From Caldilinea sp. CFX5 (lineage in GTDB: Bacteria > Chloroflexota > Anaerolineae > Caldilineales > Caldilineaceae), in contig QWII01000005.1 in assembly GCA_021405325.1 (NCBI GenBank), forward strand, positions 124,001-188,000: 64,000 nucleotides of DNA, given 5' to 3'. The translations under genes and the position numbers were made by a program. Below are positions 40,732-51,800 of this stretch, one piece after another. The notes beneath the pieces are model-generated. The model saw only the letters and a list, made by a program, of their open reading frames with translations, was not told where the DNA came from and ran no database searches. Every line of letters begins with the position of its first letter. Position 1 is the stretch's first letter.

Positions 40732-43700
40732 ATGAACGTTTTTCAAACCCATGCCCAAATCGTCAAAGATTATGCCACGTATATTGGTAGCTTTCTCAAA
40801 ATTGCCGATCCCCAGATCCGCAGTAAAGTAGAAGCCGAGCTACGCCAGGGCAAACTCTGGCCGGAGCCGCTGCTCCAGTTCAATCCCACCTTTGAAACCT
40901 TTGGCGCGCTTGAAACCTTAGTTGCCAATGGCACCCTCCACCGCGATATTCGTGATATTTTCAAGGGCTATACCCTCTATCGCCACCAGGTAGAAGCCAT
41001 CAAGTTGGGAACCACCGACCAGGATTTCATTGTCACGTCGGGCACAGGCTCCGGGAAATCGCTCACCTATATTGGTAGCATTTTTCATCATCTGCTCTCT
41101 AATCCCGGCGCCCAAGGGGTAACGGCTGTCGTTGTCTACCCCATGAACGCGCTCATCAACTCCCAATTCGATGAATTCAAGCGCTATCAGGAAAATTACG
41201 AGCAGAGCACCGGCAAGCCATTTCCCATCTCCTATGGCCAATACACCGGCCAGGAAGGGGAAGATAAACGCAAGAAAATGCGGGAGAACCCACCCCAGAT
41301 TCTCCTCACCAACTATATGATGCTGGAATTGCTCTTGACCCGCGTCCGCGAACGCTCGATTCGCGATGGCATCTACGAAAATCTACGTTTTCTCGTCTTT
41401 GATGAACTACACACCTACCGCGGCCGCCAGGGCGCCGATGTTGCCCTCCTGATTCGCCGGATTCGGGCGCGCGCTGCTCACCCGGTTGTCTGTATCGGCA
41501 CCTCCGCCACCATGGTCTCCGGGGGAACGCTGGCTGAGCAACGAAAAGAGGTTGCCAGCGTTGCGACTAAGCTCTTTGGCAAAGACTTTACCGCCGACCA
41601 GGTTGTCAACGAGTGGCTGGATCGCTCCTTTACCTATACCGGCACACTGCCAACCCGCGCCGAATTAGCGGCTGCCGTAACAGCGGGTATCGACCCGACT
41701 GCTTCGCTGGAAAAACTGAAAGCGCACCCGGTGGCCATTTGGCTGGAAAATCAAATTGCGCTAGAGTCACGCGAAGGGATTCTGGTGCGTGGCAAGCCAC
41801 AGCGCATCATCGAAATTGTCGTGGCCTTGGCCGCGGCCTCTGGGCTTGCCGTGGATCCGTGCCGCGTCTTTTTGGAGCAACTGCTGCAGTGGATCAGCGT
41901 GGCCAACCAACAATTACAGGCTGCCGGTCAGCGCTATACCTTGCTCCCCTTCAAGCTGCACCAATTCATCTCACAGACCGGCTCGGTCTACACCACGCTC
42001 GATCAAGATGACCAACGGTTTATCACCTTGGAACCTGGCGTCTATAAGAAGGATGACGCCGACAAGAAGCCCATTTTTGCCAATGTCTTCAGCCGCGCCA
42101 GTGGCCATGCCTTTATCTGTGTCTCACGCATTGGCAATTGCCTGGAACCCCGTGAATTTCGGGAAAGCGCCGAAGATGAGTCTGAAGCCACGGATGGCTA
42201 TTTGATCATCGGCGATGAGGTTTGGGACGAGAAAGAAGATGTTGATTTATTACCTGAATCCTGGCTCCGTTTAACGCGTGAAGGTCCTAAACCGCGTTCA
42301 GAGAAGAAAGACTATTTCCCCAAAAAACTCTACTTCGATGAAATGGGTAACTGTTCCGAAACCATGCCCATGAAGTGGTGGGGCTGGTTTATGAAGGCGC
42401 CCTTGCTCTTTGACCCCACCGGTGGTATTTTCTTTGATACCAAAACCAATGAGGGGACCAAACTAACCAAGCTTGGCAGCGAAGGTCGCAGCACCTCGAC
42501 CACCATCACCGCCGTGTCGATTTTAAACCAGTTGGACGCTGCCGGTTTCAATGCCGCCGATCAAAAGCTGCTCAGCTTCACCGACAACCGCCAGGATGCT
42601 GCGCTCCAAGCCGGCCACTTTAATGATTTCATCCAGGTTGTCCAGTTGCGGGCGGCAATTTACAAAGCATTAGTCGCCGCGCCCGGCCAAACCCTCACCT
42701 ACACCAGCTTGGGCGAGGCAATTTTCAAAGCGCTCGGTTTACCCTTTTTAGACTTTGCCAATCGCAATGAAGAGCCGGCCCTAGCCCCCATTCGGCGCAA
42801 ATATGAACAGTGCCTGCAAGATTACCTCTTCTATCGTGCGATTGCCGATCTACGCCGCAGTTGGCGTATCGTTTTGCCCAACCTGGAGCAATGTGCTCTT
42901 CTTACCATTGCCTATGCCGATCTCGATGAGATTGCGGCTGAGGAAAGTTTTTGGGCCGATACATCGCTGGTCAACGAACTCAGGGGCCAAGAACGCCGTG
43001 ACTTTTTGCAGACCATTCTCGATTTTTATCGGCTGGAATATGCCATTCATAGCGAAAACTATCTCACCCAAGCCAAAATCAAGGAAAATGAGAAACAGTT
43101 CCGCGAGCAACTGCGCGCACCCTGGACCCTGGATCGCAATGAAGAGTTGCGCGAACCCTATGTCATTCGCCTGGACCCGCTCAACAAAAATAGCAAGCTG
43201 CCCTCAAAAAGCATGGGGCCGGCCAGTGGCTTGGGCAAGTTTCTCAAGCTCTACGTGCGCCAGCGTGGCCTGCGCATTGATCTCAAGGGTGACAACTATC
43301 GCACCTTGATCCTCAAGATCATGGCAAAGTTGGAAGACGCCGATTACTTACTCTCCCAGACTGCCCGCAATGAGCACAATGCTGAGGTGCCGGTCTACCG
43401 TCTGCGCCTGGAAAAGATCATCTGGCAATTGGGCGATGGGGTAACCGTCAAAGCCGATGTCATCAAGCAGCGCTCTTACAAAGATCAAACGCCCCAGCCC
43501 AACGCCTTCTTTCAAGCGCTCTATCAACGCGACTTTGCCCAACGCAAACGGCTGCGTGGCGAAGACCACACCGGCCAATTGGGCACCGAGGTGCGCATCC
43601 AGCGTGAGGATCTCTTCCGTGAGGGCAAGATCAGCGCCCTCTTCTGCTCGCCGACCATGGAGTTGGGCATTGACATCAAAAATCTGAGCGTGGTCCACTT

Positions 43701-45849
43701 GCGCAACGCGCCACCCAACCCGGCCAACTATGCCCAGCGTTCCGGTCGCGCCGGCCGTAGTGGACAAGCCGCCCTGGTCTTTACCTACTGCTCCAGCTAT
43801 GCTCCCCATGATCGCCACTATTTCCAGGAGCAGAAGGCGCTTGTTTCCGGGACAGTGCTGGCGCCCCGTCTCGACCTCTGTAACCCGGAACTGCTCACGG
43901 CTCATCTCAATGCGCTGGTCATTTCCGAGATCGGCCTGCCCGGTCTCGACGGGGCCATTGGCGTCACCCCCTCGATCATGCGGCTTGTCGATGACACCGA
44001 TGAGGCGATGCCGCTCAAAAGTGAAGTGCGTGCTGGGCTGACCATTGCACCAGCGCAGTTCGAGACGCTCAAGGCGCTCTTTACGCGTGTCATCTATGAT
44101 TTTGCCGCCGATTTACAGGCCAACGGCGCCAACTGGTATTCCGAGCAGTGGCTCGAACAAAAGCTGGCCTCAGTCGCTGACCACCTCGATCAGGCATTGG
44201 TGCGCTGGCGTCGCCTCTATCACTCGGCTCTGGCCATTCTCATCGAAGCGACCCAGCAGATCAAGAGTGGTCTCTACACCCTGGGCAGTGATGAGTACAA
44301 AAAACACAAACGCAACCAAGATCAGGCCACCCGCCAATTAGACCTGCTGCGCAACAGCTTTTCCGGGCTGGCTTCCGAGCTATCAGAGTTTTACCCCTAT
44401 CGCTATCTGGCATCGGAAGGCTTCCTACCCGGTTACAATTTCACTCGTCTGCCCCTGCGGGTCTTCCTGCCCACCAGTGACAATGGCGGCGAATTCATCT
44501 CGCGACCGCGGTCGATTGCCCTGCGCGAGTTTGGCCCCCAAAACATCATCTATCACAATGGCCGGAAATACCGGCTCTCCCAGTTGGTCGCCCAAGACAT
44601 TGAATCAACCCTGCGTGAGGCCAAACTCAGCAAACAGGCCGGCTACTTCCTTACCGACGACCAGAAGCTGCGGGAAACCTGTCCATTCTCCGGTCGTAGC
44701 CTAAGTGACAATGCCAATGCCGACTATCTCCATCATCTGCTCGAAATGGCCGAATCGCGCGCCGAAGAAATCGACCGCATTACCTGTGAAGAGGAAGAGC
44801 GTCTCTCCCGCGGCTATGACATTCGCACCTACTTCTCGATTGACGGCGGCGATTTTGATCGTGTGCAAAAGGCCACGGCGCGCACGAGCGAAAATACCCT
44901 GCTCAACCTGCGCTATATCCCCGCTGCCCGCTTGATCCATATCAACTACAAGTGGCGCAGCCAAGAGGCTGACGGCTTTCCTATCGGCATGATTTCCGGT
45001 AACTGGCGTAGTTCCATCCCTGACGCCGCCAGCAACAGTAAAGAAACCTACCAATTGATCAAGCTCTGGACCTCGAATCTGGCCGACGCCCTCTACATTG
45101 AACCCATCCAACCGTTGGGCTTGACTCCGGCCGGCGTGATTACCCTCCAATATGCCTTGAAACGGGCCATTGAACTGCGTTTCCAGGTCGAACCCAATGA
45201 GATCGGCGTCATCGCCATTGGTGAACCGGCGGCGCCCAACATCCTGCTTTTTGAAGCGGCCGAAGGCAGCTTGGGCATTCTTTCTCGCTTTACCCTGGAT
45301 CCCGCTATCTTTCAGGAAGTGGTCGAAGCCGCCCGCATCCTCTGTCGCTTCGATGATCCGACCTACAAAGGGCCGGCTTCCTACGATGATTTACTCAGCT
45401 ACTACAACCAGCGTGACCACAAGGTGATCGACCGTCACCTAATTCAGGACGCGCTGAAAAAGTTGCTCATCGCCGACATTGAGATCCAAAGCAACCCTAG
45501 CTTCCAAAGCTATGACGATCACTACCAAGCGCTCTTGCGCGGGCTTGACCCCAACTCGATCACCGAACGCACCTTGATCGACTATCTCTATCAACAGGGA
45601 TTGCGGTTGCCTGATGCCGCACAAAAAACCGTCGATGGCATCTATGTCCAGCCCGACTTTTACTACGAGCCGCGCATTTGGGTCTTCTGCGACGGCACGC
45701 CCCACGACGCCCCCGCTGTCCAAGCTGATGATGAGCGCAAACGGCAAGCTATCATGGCCCGTGGCGACGAAGTCTGGGTTTACTACTACAAAGATAATCT
45801 CGTTGACTGTGTCGCAGCGCGGCCAGATATTTTCAGGAAGGTACGATGA
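40732..45849 (+). CDS. DEAD/DEAH helicase-DUF1998-Vsr-like fusion (DrmA/DrmB- or DruE-like)
   Basis: 1705 aa. Helicase lobe 1: Walker A SGTGSGKS (103-110), DELH box at about 224-227. Lobe 2: 'TMELGIDIKNL' and 'YAQRSGRAGRSGQ' (about 977-1015). A DUF1998-type segment ('LLFEAAEGSLGILSRF', about 1504-1520) follows, then a C-terminal Vsr-like nuclease pattern ('PDFYYEPRIWVFCDGTPHDA', then 'GDEVWVYYYKD'). The usual four-Cys zinc site of DUF1998 proteins is not evident. In DISARM the helicase (DrmA) and DUF1998 protein (DrmB) are separate; Druantia DruE is also a helicase-DUF1998 fusion. The ATGA overlap with the DrmD-like gene points to the former association. Predicted role: loading on or translocating along invading DNA. 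Confidence 0.7.
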   Translation: MNVFQTHAQIVKDYATYIGSFLKIADPQIRSKVEAELRQGKLWPEPLLQFNPTFETFGALETLVANGTLHRDIRDIFKGYTLYRHQVEAIKLGTTDQDFIVTSGTGSGKSLTYIGSIFHHLLSNPGAQGVTAVVVYPMNALINSQFDEFKRYQENYEQSTGKPFPISYGQYTGQEGEDKRKKMRENPPQILLTNYMMLELLLTRVRERSIRDGIYENLRFLVFDELHTYRGRQGADVALLIRRIRARAAHPVVCIGTSATMVSGGTLAEQRKEVASVATKLFGKDFTADQVVNEWLDRSFTYTGTLPTRAELAAAVTAGIDPTASLEKLKAHPVAIWLENQIALESREGILVRGKPQRIIEIVVALAAASGLAVDPCRVFLEQLLQWISVANQQLQAAGQRYTLLPFKLHQFISQTGSVYTTLDQDDQRFITLEPGVYKKDDADKKPIFANVFSRASGHAFICVSRIGNCLEPREFRESAEDESEATDGYLIIGDEVWDEKEDVDLLPESWLRLTREGPKPRSEKKDYFPKKLYFDEMGNCSETMPMKWWGWFMKAPLLFDPTGGIFFDTKTNEGTKLTKLGSEGRSTSTTITAVSILNQLDAAGFNAADQKLLSFTDNRQDAALQAGHFNDFIQVVQLRAAIYKALVAAPGQTLTYTSLGEAIFKALGLPFLDFANRNEEPALAPIRRKYEQCLQDYLFYRAIADLRRSWRIVLPNLEQCALLTIAYADLDEIAAEESFWADTSLVNELRGQERRDFLQTILDFYRLEYAIHSENYLTQAKIKENEKQFREQLRAPWTLDRNEELREPYVIRLDPLNKNSKLPSKSMGPASGLGKFLKLYVRQRGLRIDLKGDNYRTLILKIMAKLEDADYLLSQTARNEHNAEVPVYRLRLEKIIWQLGDGVTVKADVIKQRSYKDQTPQPNAFFQALYQRDFAQRKRLRGEDHTGQLGTEVRIQREDLFREGKISALFCSPTMELGIDIKNLSVVHLRNAPPNPANYAQRSGRAGRSGQAALVFTYCSSYAPHDRHYFQEQKALVSGTVLAPRLDLCNPELLTAHLNALVISEIGLPGLDGAIGVTPSIMRLVDDTDEAMPLKSEVRAGLTIAPAQFETLKALFTRVIYDFAADLQANGANWYSEQWLEQKLASVADHLDQALVRWRRLYHSALAILIEATQQIKSGLYTLGSDEYKKHKRNQDQATRQLDLLRNSFSGLASELSEFYPYRYLASEGFLPGYNFTRLPLRVFLPTSDNGGEFISRPRSIALREFGPQNIIYHNGRKYRLSQLVAQDIESTLREAKLSKQAGYFLTDDQKLRETCPFSGRSLSDNANADYLHHLLEMAESRAEEIDRITCEEEERLSRGYDIRTYFSIDGGDFDRVQKATARTSENTLLNLRYIPAARLIHINYKWRSQEADGFPIGMISGNWRSSIPDAASNSKETYQLIKLWTSNLADALYIEPIQPLGLTPAGVITLQYALKRAIELRFQVEPNEIGVIAIGEPAAPNILLFEAAEGSLGILSRFTLDPAIFQEVVEAARILCRFDDPTYKGPASYDDLLSYYNQRDHKVIDRHLIQDALKKLLIADIEIQSNPSFQSYDDHYQALLRGLDPNSITERTLIDYLYQQGLRLPDAAQKTVDGIYVQPDFYYEPRIWVFCDGTPHDAPAVQADDERKRQAIMARGDEVWVYYYKDNLVDCVAARPDIFRKVR

Positions 45850-48737
45850 CAATTACTTGGCAACCAGGCAAGCTCGTGACCCTACGTGGGCGCGATTGGA
45901 TTGTCCTCCCTTCGGAGGACCCTGATCACCTCTTAATGGTCAAGCCTTTGGGCGGTTCGGATGCCGAAAGCACAGGTATTTACTTACCACTCGCCATTGC
46001 ATCCGAACGGCCACGCGATAAAAATTTTGAAGAACCAACCAAAGATGATCTGGGTGACATTCGCACGGCTCGCCTGCTTTATGACTCAGCGCGCTTGGCT
46101 TTTCGCAACGGCGCCGGCCCCTTTCGCTCCCTGGCGAAGCTCTCCTTTCGCCCACGCTCCTATCAGATGGTGCCGCTGATCATGGCGCTGCGCCAGGAAA
46201 TAGTGCGTTTACTCATCGCTGACGATGTTGGGGTTGGCAAGACCATAGAGGCATTACTGGTCGTCAAGGAATTATTAGATCGCCGCAAGATCAAACGATT
46301 CGCCGTGGTCTGCCTACCGCATTTATGTGATCAATGGCAGGCCGAAATTCGGGACAAACTCGACCTGGAAGCCGTGATCATCCGCTCCAATACCCAGGCG
46401 CGGCTCGACCGTCAGATCCAGGGCGATACCAGTGTCTATGACTACTATCCCTATCAAGTGATTAGTATCGACTTTATTAAGAGCGATCACCGGCGCGATG
46501 TTTTTATCGAGCAATGTCCAGAACTGGTCATTGTTGACGAGGCTCATACTTGTGCCCGACCGGCCGGCGCATCGGCCAGCCAGCAACAGCGTTACCATTT
46601 GGTTAGTCGTATTGCCAAAAAGTCCAATCAGCATCTGCTGCTGTTGACAGCAACACCCCATAGTGGCAAACCGGAAGAGTTCCATTCCTTACTGGGGATG
46701 CTGCGGTCTGACTTTGAGACGCTCGATCTACCCAGGTCCAGCCAGTCACAGCGACGCGAATTGGCGCAATACTTTGTTCAACGTAAAAGAGCCGACGTTG
46801 AAAAGTGGATGGGCGAAGAGACCCCCTTCGCCAAACGCGACCCGTTTGAATGGCCTTACGAGCTTTCCCCCGGATATGCGCAATTTTTTGAAGAAATCCT
46901 TGACTTCTCGCGTAAATTGATTGCGCCTGATCCGTTACGGGGCGGTTCACGCAAGGTTCAATACTGGACTGTGCTTGCATTATTGCGCGGCGTGATGTCA
47001 AGCCCCGCGGCTGGTATCGAAATGCTCAATACTCGTCTTACCAAGCTGGATCTAGGCTCTGCGGATGACGGCGCCGATGAGGCTACGCTTGATGCGAATG
47101 AAGCGGAAGAAAACCCCGTGCGCGACACGGAATTTGGCTTTGAAAGCGACAACGCACCCACCCAGCTTGTTGAACGTAACCAGTGGACTGCCCATCAGCG
47201 CCAGCAGTTACGCAATTTTTCTGATCAACTAAAAAAGCTCGCAAACCTGAACGCTGACCAGAAACTCGCCTCAGTGGCGCTAATTCTTGAGGACTGGCTG
47301 GCAACAGGCTACAACCCGGTGGTCTTCTGCCGCTACATTGCCACGGCCAATTATCTTGGTGAACAGTTGGCCCCCGTGCTTAGAAAGCAATTTCCCCATG
47401 TCGAAGTTCAAGTCGTTACGAGCGAACAGCCAGACGACCTGCGCAAACAGCGAATTGAAGAGATGGAACAGTCACCGCGTCGCATCTTGATCGCCACTGA
47501 CTGCCTAAGTGAAGGCATCAACCTGCAACAGCATTTTACTGGTGTGTTGCATTATGATCTGCCCTGGAATCCCAATCGCTTAGAACAGCGTGAGGGTCGT
47601 GTCGATCGCTTTGGCCAACTAGCGCCCACGGTAAAGGCATGTTTGCTTTATGGTGCGGACAACCCAATCGACGGCATTGTCCTCGATGTACTCCTACGCA
47701 AGGTCAGAGAAATTAGGAAGTCTACGGGCATCAATGTACCCTTCCCGGATGACTCGCAAAGTATCATCGACACGATCACCCAGGCCCTCCTGCTGAATCC
47801 AGAGCGCCAACCGCTCAAGCGCCAGCGCCAGAGCAAACATCAACTCGCCTTTGATTTTGAAGAATTCGATGAAGCGGCCAAAGCCAAAGCCAATGTCACG
47901 CGTAAAATTGACGAGGCAGCCGAACGCGAAAAAGTATCACGCAGCATCTTTGCCCAAAACGCCATCAAAGCGCAAGAGATCGAGGCTGACCTGGCCGCGG
48001 TGGACGAGGCGATTGGCGATCCACAGGCAGTGGAAGAATTTGTCATTGCAACGCTCAATAATTTATTTGGTGTACAAACAATTCAAGACCCGCGCGGATA
48101 CCGGATTGTCCTTGGCAACCTGCCGCCTCAGCTACGCAGCTTGCTACCGGAAGCCGACCCGCTTAAAGTCAGTTTTATCTCGCCCACACCCGCTGGTTAC
48201 CATTATCTAGGCCGCAATCATCGCTTTGTTGAGCAACTCTGCCACCTGATCATGGCCAATACCGTGAACCGTGTCGATAAACGCGCCGCGCGCGCCGCCG
48301 TCATTCGCACGAATGACGTAACCATCAAGACAACCTTGCTCCTTTTCCGCTGCCGCAACGTGATCGAAGAGCGTCGGCGCAACCACCAGATCATTGCGGA
48401 AGAGATGCTCTTATGGGGATGGTGTGGCACACCGGAAGAGCGCCAATTTCTGGAACACAACCAGGCCAAAGAACTCCTAAAGCGGGCGCGGGCTGCCGCC
48501 GAGCTATCCAAAGAAGCCCGTGAAAATTTTCTTAAAAATGAACTCGCCCTCTTCACGGCGTTTAAGACTGTCTTTACCATCGAATTTGATGCCGTAGCCG
48601 AACAACAGTCAAAACGTTTAGTCGAAGCCCATGAACGCTTTAGCGCCCTTATGGATGGGTTGCATTATCAGGTCGTTTATCCCGTATTGCCGATGGATCT
48701 ATTAGGTATTTATATTCTCTTGCCGCATCAACGGTAG
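45846..48737 (+). CDS. SNF2-family helicase, DrmD-like
   Basis: 963 aa. 'LLIADDVGVGKTIEALLVVK' (motif I, about 124-140), 'ELVIVDEAHTCARP' (DEAH, about 226-240), 'LLLLTATPHSGK' (motif III) and C-terminal 'LIATDCLSEGINLQQHF' plus 'NPNRLEQREGRVDRFGQ' (motifs V-VI, about 547-592). The 'HLCDQWQ' and 'SIDFIKSDHRRD' stretches are characteristic of the DrmD class rather than chromatin-type SNF2. The C-terminal third is charged and helical. DrmD is the class 1 DISARM helicase; coupled to the upstream helicase by an ATGA overlap. Confidence 0.75.
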   Translation: MTITWQPGKLVTLRGRDWIVLPSEDPDHLLMVKPLGGSDAESTGIYLPLAIASERPRDKNFEEPTKDDLGDIRTARLLYDSARLAFRNGAGPFRSLAKLSFRPRSYQMVPLIMALRQEIVRLLIADDVGVGKTIEALLVVKELLDRRKIKRFAVVCLPHLCDQWQAEIRDKLDLEAVIIRSNTQARLDRQIQGDTSVYDYYPYQVISIDFIKSDHRRDVFIEQCPELVIVDEAHTCARPAGASASQQQRYHLVSRIAKKSNQHLLLLTATPHSGKPEEFHSLLGMLRSDFETLDLPRSSQSQRRELAQYFVQRKRADVEKWMGEETPFAKRDPFEWPYELSPGYAQFFEEILDFSRKLIAPDPLRGGSRKVQYWTVLALLRGVMSSPAAGIEMLNTRLTKLDLGSADDGADEATLDANEAEENPVRDTEFGFESDNAPTQLVERNQWTAHQRQQLRNFSDQLKKLANLNADQKLASVALILEDWLATGYNPVVFCRYIATANYLGEQLAPVLRKQFPHVEVQVVTSEQPDDLRKQRIEEMEQSPRRILIATDCLSEGINLQQHFTGVLHYDLPWNPNRLEQREGRVDRFGQLAPTVKACLLYGADNPIDGIVLDVLLRKVREIRKSTGINVPFPDDSQSIIDTITQALLLNPERQPLKRQRQSKHQLAFDFEEFDEAAKAKANVTRKIDEAAEREKVSRSIFAQNAIKAQEIEADLAAVDEAIGDPQAVEEFVIATLNNLFGVQTIQDPRGYRIVLGNLPPQLRSLLPEADPLKVSFISPTPAGYHYLGRNHRFVEQLCHLIMANTVNRVDKRAARAAVIRTNDVTIKTTLLLFRCRNVIEERRRNHQIIAEEMLLWGWCGTPEERQFLEHNQAKELLKRARAAAELSKEARENFLKNELALFTAFKTVFTIEFDAVAEQQSKRLVEAHERFSALMDGLHYQVVYPVLPMDLLGIYILLPHQR

Positions 48738-48751
48738 CAACTTGGAACCTA

Positions 48752-48859
48752 GCCGAAAATTCGGTTGTAGCCCAGCGGCTCGACGTGAGACTTCGGCGTG
48801 AGCGCCGGGAACCCATTGGTGCGAACGCTCGCCGACACGGGAACAGCGAATTTTCGGCT
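48752..48859. mobile_element. 108-bp MITE-like element
   Basis: Perfect 13-bp terminal inverted repeats, AGCCGAAAATTCG (48752-48764) and its complement (48847-48859), enclose about 80 bp that contains a CGGGAACCCATTGGTGCG segment similar to the 19-bp palindrome family. It fills the gap between the DrmD-like gene and the methylase. A long cruciform or riboregulator is the alternative. Confidence 0.5.
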
Positions 48860-48879
48860 GAAGACTTGACGGTATTCTT

Positions 48880-51800
48880 ATGAATTATCCCAGCATTCGT
48901 ATCGAAGGTGGTATTCTTTCCGCCGACGTTCTTGACCGGCTCGAAGACGCTGCTGGTCAACAGCCAACTGACTTCGGCTTTGACCCATCAACGAAGGTTA
49001 AAGACGAAATTGCCCGCGCCTGGGCGGATGCCCAGGATTACTGGCGTATCTTCCAACGCAAGCTGGCATCGCTCAAACCGAATTCCCCCGCGACGACCGA
49101 GACACGCAATCATTGGGTTGTTCCATTGTTGGGATTGCTCGGTTATCAGCTTGAATACCAAGCGCGAGGTGCGGAGCTAAACGGCAAGAGCTATGCGATC
49201 TCGCATCGTGTCATCAATCGCAGCAATACGCCGCTGCACATCATTGGGGTACGCGAGCCGTCCGGTTTGGATCGCAAGCCGGAAAAGGCCATGCTGCGTA
49301 TGTCTGCCCATGCGCTGGTGCAGGAATACCTCAACCTCCATGACGAGCTCTATGGCTTGGTTACCAATGGCCATCTGCTTCGCCTCCTGCGTGATAGCTC
49401 ACGGCTGGTCAAACTCACCTACTTGGAATTCGATCTGGAGCGTATCTTTAGCGACGGTCTCTTTGCCGATTTTGCTATCCTCTTCCGGTTGCTTCACGCC
49501 TCGCGCCTGCCCCTCATCCAGGAAAACGCTGCCGAGAGCATCATCGAACGGTATCATCAAGATTCACTCGATTCTGGTGCGCGTATCCGTGATCGCCTGA
49601 GCTATGCTGTCGAAGAAGCAATCAAGAATTTTGCCAATGGCTTTTTGACTCACCTAGCGAACGACGCGCTACGTCAGGCGGTTGTTAATAAAGCTAACCC
49701 TTTTACGGCTGAGGCTTATTATCAATCTCTGCTGCGCTTGATCTATCGACTTCTTTTTTTGATGGTAATCGAAGATCGGGATCTCGTCTTTCCGTCGCAA
49801 GCCGATACCAACCGACGTGCTATCTATGACCACTATTATAGCGTGCAAAGGTTACGCCGGTTAGCGGAAAAACCGTACTTAGCCGATCGTCGCCAACATG
49901 ACCTCTGGTTGGCGTTACTGACAACGTTCCATCTCTTTGAAGAAGAAGGCCCCGGCCACAAACTTGGGATTGCGCCACTTGGCGGCGATCTCTTTGGCGC
50001 CGAAGCCATCGGGCCACTTAGACATTGCACCTTAAGTAATGACGTGTTACTTCATTCGCTACGCGCCTTGAGCCTCTATGAGCATCCAGAAACCAAGCAG
50101 AAGCTTCGGGTCAACTATGCCGCCCTCAATGTTGAGGAGTTCGGTTCAGTCTATGAAGGGCTGCTGGAGAAAAAACCGGATTTTTTGCCGGTGGGGTATC
50201 AGATCGAGTTTGTCTTCGCCCAAGGTGATAAACGCGCCGTCACCGGCTCCCACTATACACCTGACAACCTGGTGGTGCCACTGCTCAAACACTCGCTCGA
50301 CCATCTGATCGCCCAAAAACTCAAAGAAGCCAACCCGGAAAAGGCGCTCCTGTCTCTACGGGTGGCAGACATTACCTGCGGTTCTGGTCATATTCTGCTG
50401 GCCGCCGCCCGCCGTATTGCTACGGCATTGGCCACTGTACGCACGGGTGAAGAGCAGCCATCACCCGTCGCCTTTCGCACGGCCGTGCGCGATGTGATCC
50501 GCACTTGTATTTTTGGCGTAGACTTGAATCCATTGGCCGTTGAACTCTGCAAGGTAGCGCTTTGGCTCGAAGCGCACAATCCGGGTGAGCCACTCAATTT
50601 TCTCGACCATCACATCAAGTGCGGCAACGCCATTGTCGGCTACGTCCAGCGCGAGGAAATCGAGATAGGCATCCCTGACGAAGCCTTTGTCACCCTGCCG
50701 AGCGATGACAAAGCTGTCGCCGCGGCGCTACGCAAGCGGAACAAGGAGGAGCGTGTGCAAAAGCATCAGCAACCATTGGCCCTTACGCCCCAATCGCAAC
50801 AGCAGCTTGATCAAATTATCCGCAATTGGCGCACGATCTCTGCCTTACCTGAACGCACGCCGGTCGAAATCGAAACGAAGAAACAGCGTTACCAGGATTT
50901 CACGGCCAGCGGCGACGCCTGGTTGCTCAATCAGATCGCCGCCATCCCCATTGCGCAATTCTACTTACCCAAGACCGTACCCAGTCGTGGTTGGATCATC
51001 ACCGACAACGAATTTCGGCAATATTGGCAAGGCGAACGCACGCCCCAAGGGCAAGCCACCGCCACGGCGTGGGCGATGGCACTACAAAAGCGTTTCTTCC
51101 ACTGGTTCTTGGAGTTTCCTGAGATTATGGCCCGCGGCGGCTTTGATTGCATTTTGGGCAATCCGCCCTATTTGGGAGATAAACATCTCAGTGGAACCTA
51201 CGGTCATCCTTTTTGCACCTATGTCAAATGGTCCTACGCACCTGTTGGACTCAGTGACCTGGTTGTCTACTTTATACGTCGAATTTATAATTTATTGCGC
51301 CCTGGCGGTTTTACTGCCTTTATTACGACTAACTCAATTAAGGATGGAGATATCCGTAAGGACGGATTGGAACAGGTGCTAGCTCAGGGTGGGGCAATTA
51401 ACTTTGCCATACGTGGTATCAAGTGGCCAGGTCATGCTAATCTAGTTGTGTCCCTAATTTCAATCTATAAAGGTGCATGGCAGAATCGGCTTTGTGTACT
51501 AGATGGACAGAACGTTTCTTATATAAGTGCATTTCTAGAAGATTTTGAAGATTCTGGTACACCACAAGAGTTGACTGAAAATGCCGCGCTGATTTTTAAT
51601 GGAATCCACTTTAGAGGTGACGGTTTCCTTATTACATCGCAGCAGGCTAATGCGATGGCAACAAAGAATCCACAATGTGAACAAGTACTTATTCCTTGCT
51701 TGAATGGTGAAGAATTGAATGGAAGCCCACAACAGCAACCATCTCGCTACATCATTAATTTCATGGATTGGCCATTAGAAAAAGCCCAAAAATTTACAGA

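Noticed and set aside
40463..40735. 90-aa ORF before the helicase
   Set aside because: It spans a hairpin and an operator-like repeat and has no protein-like features.
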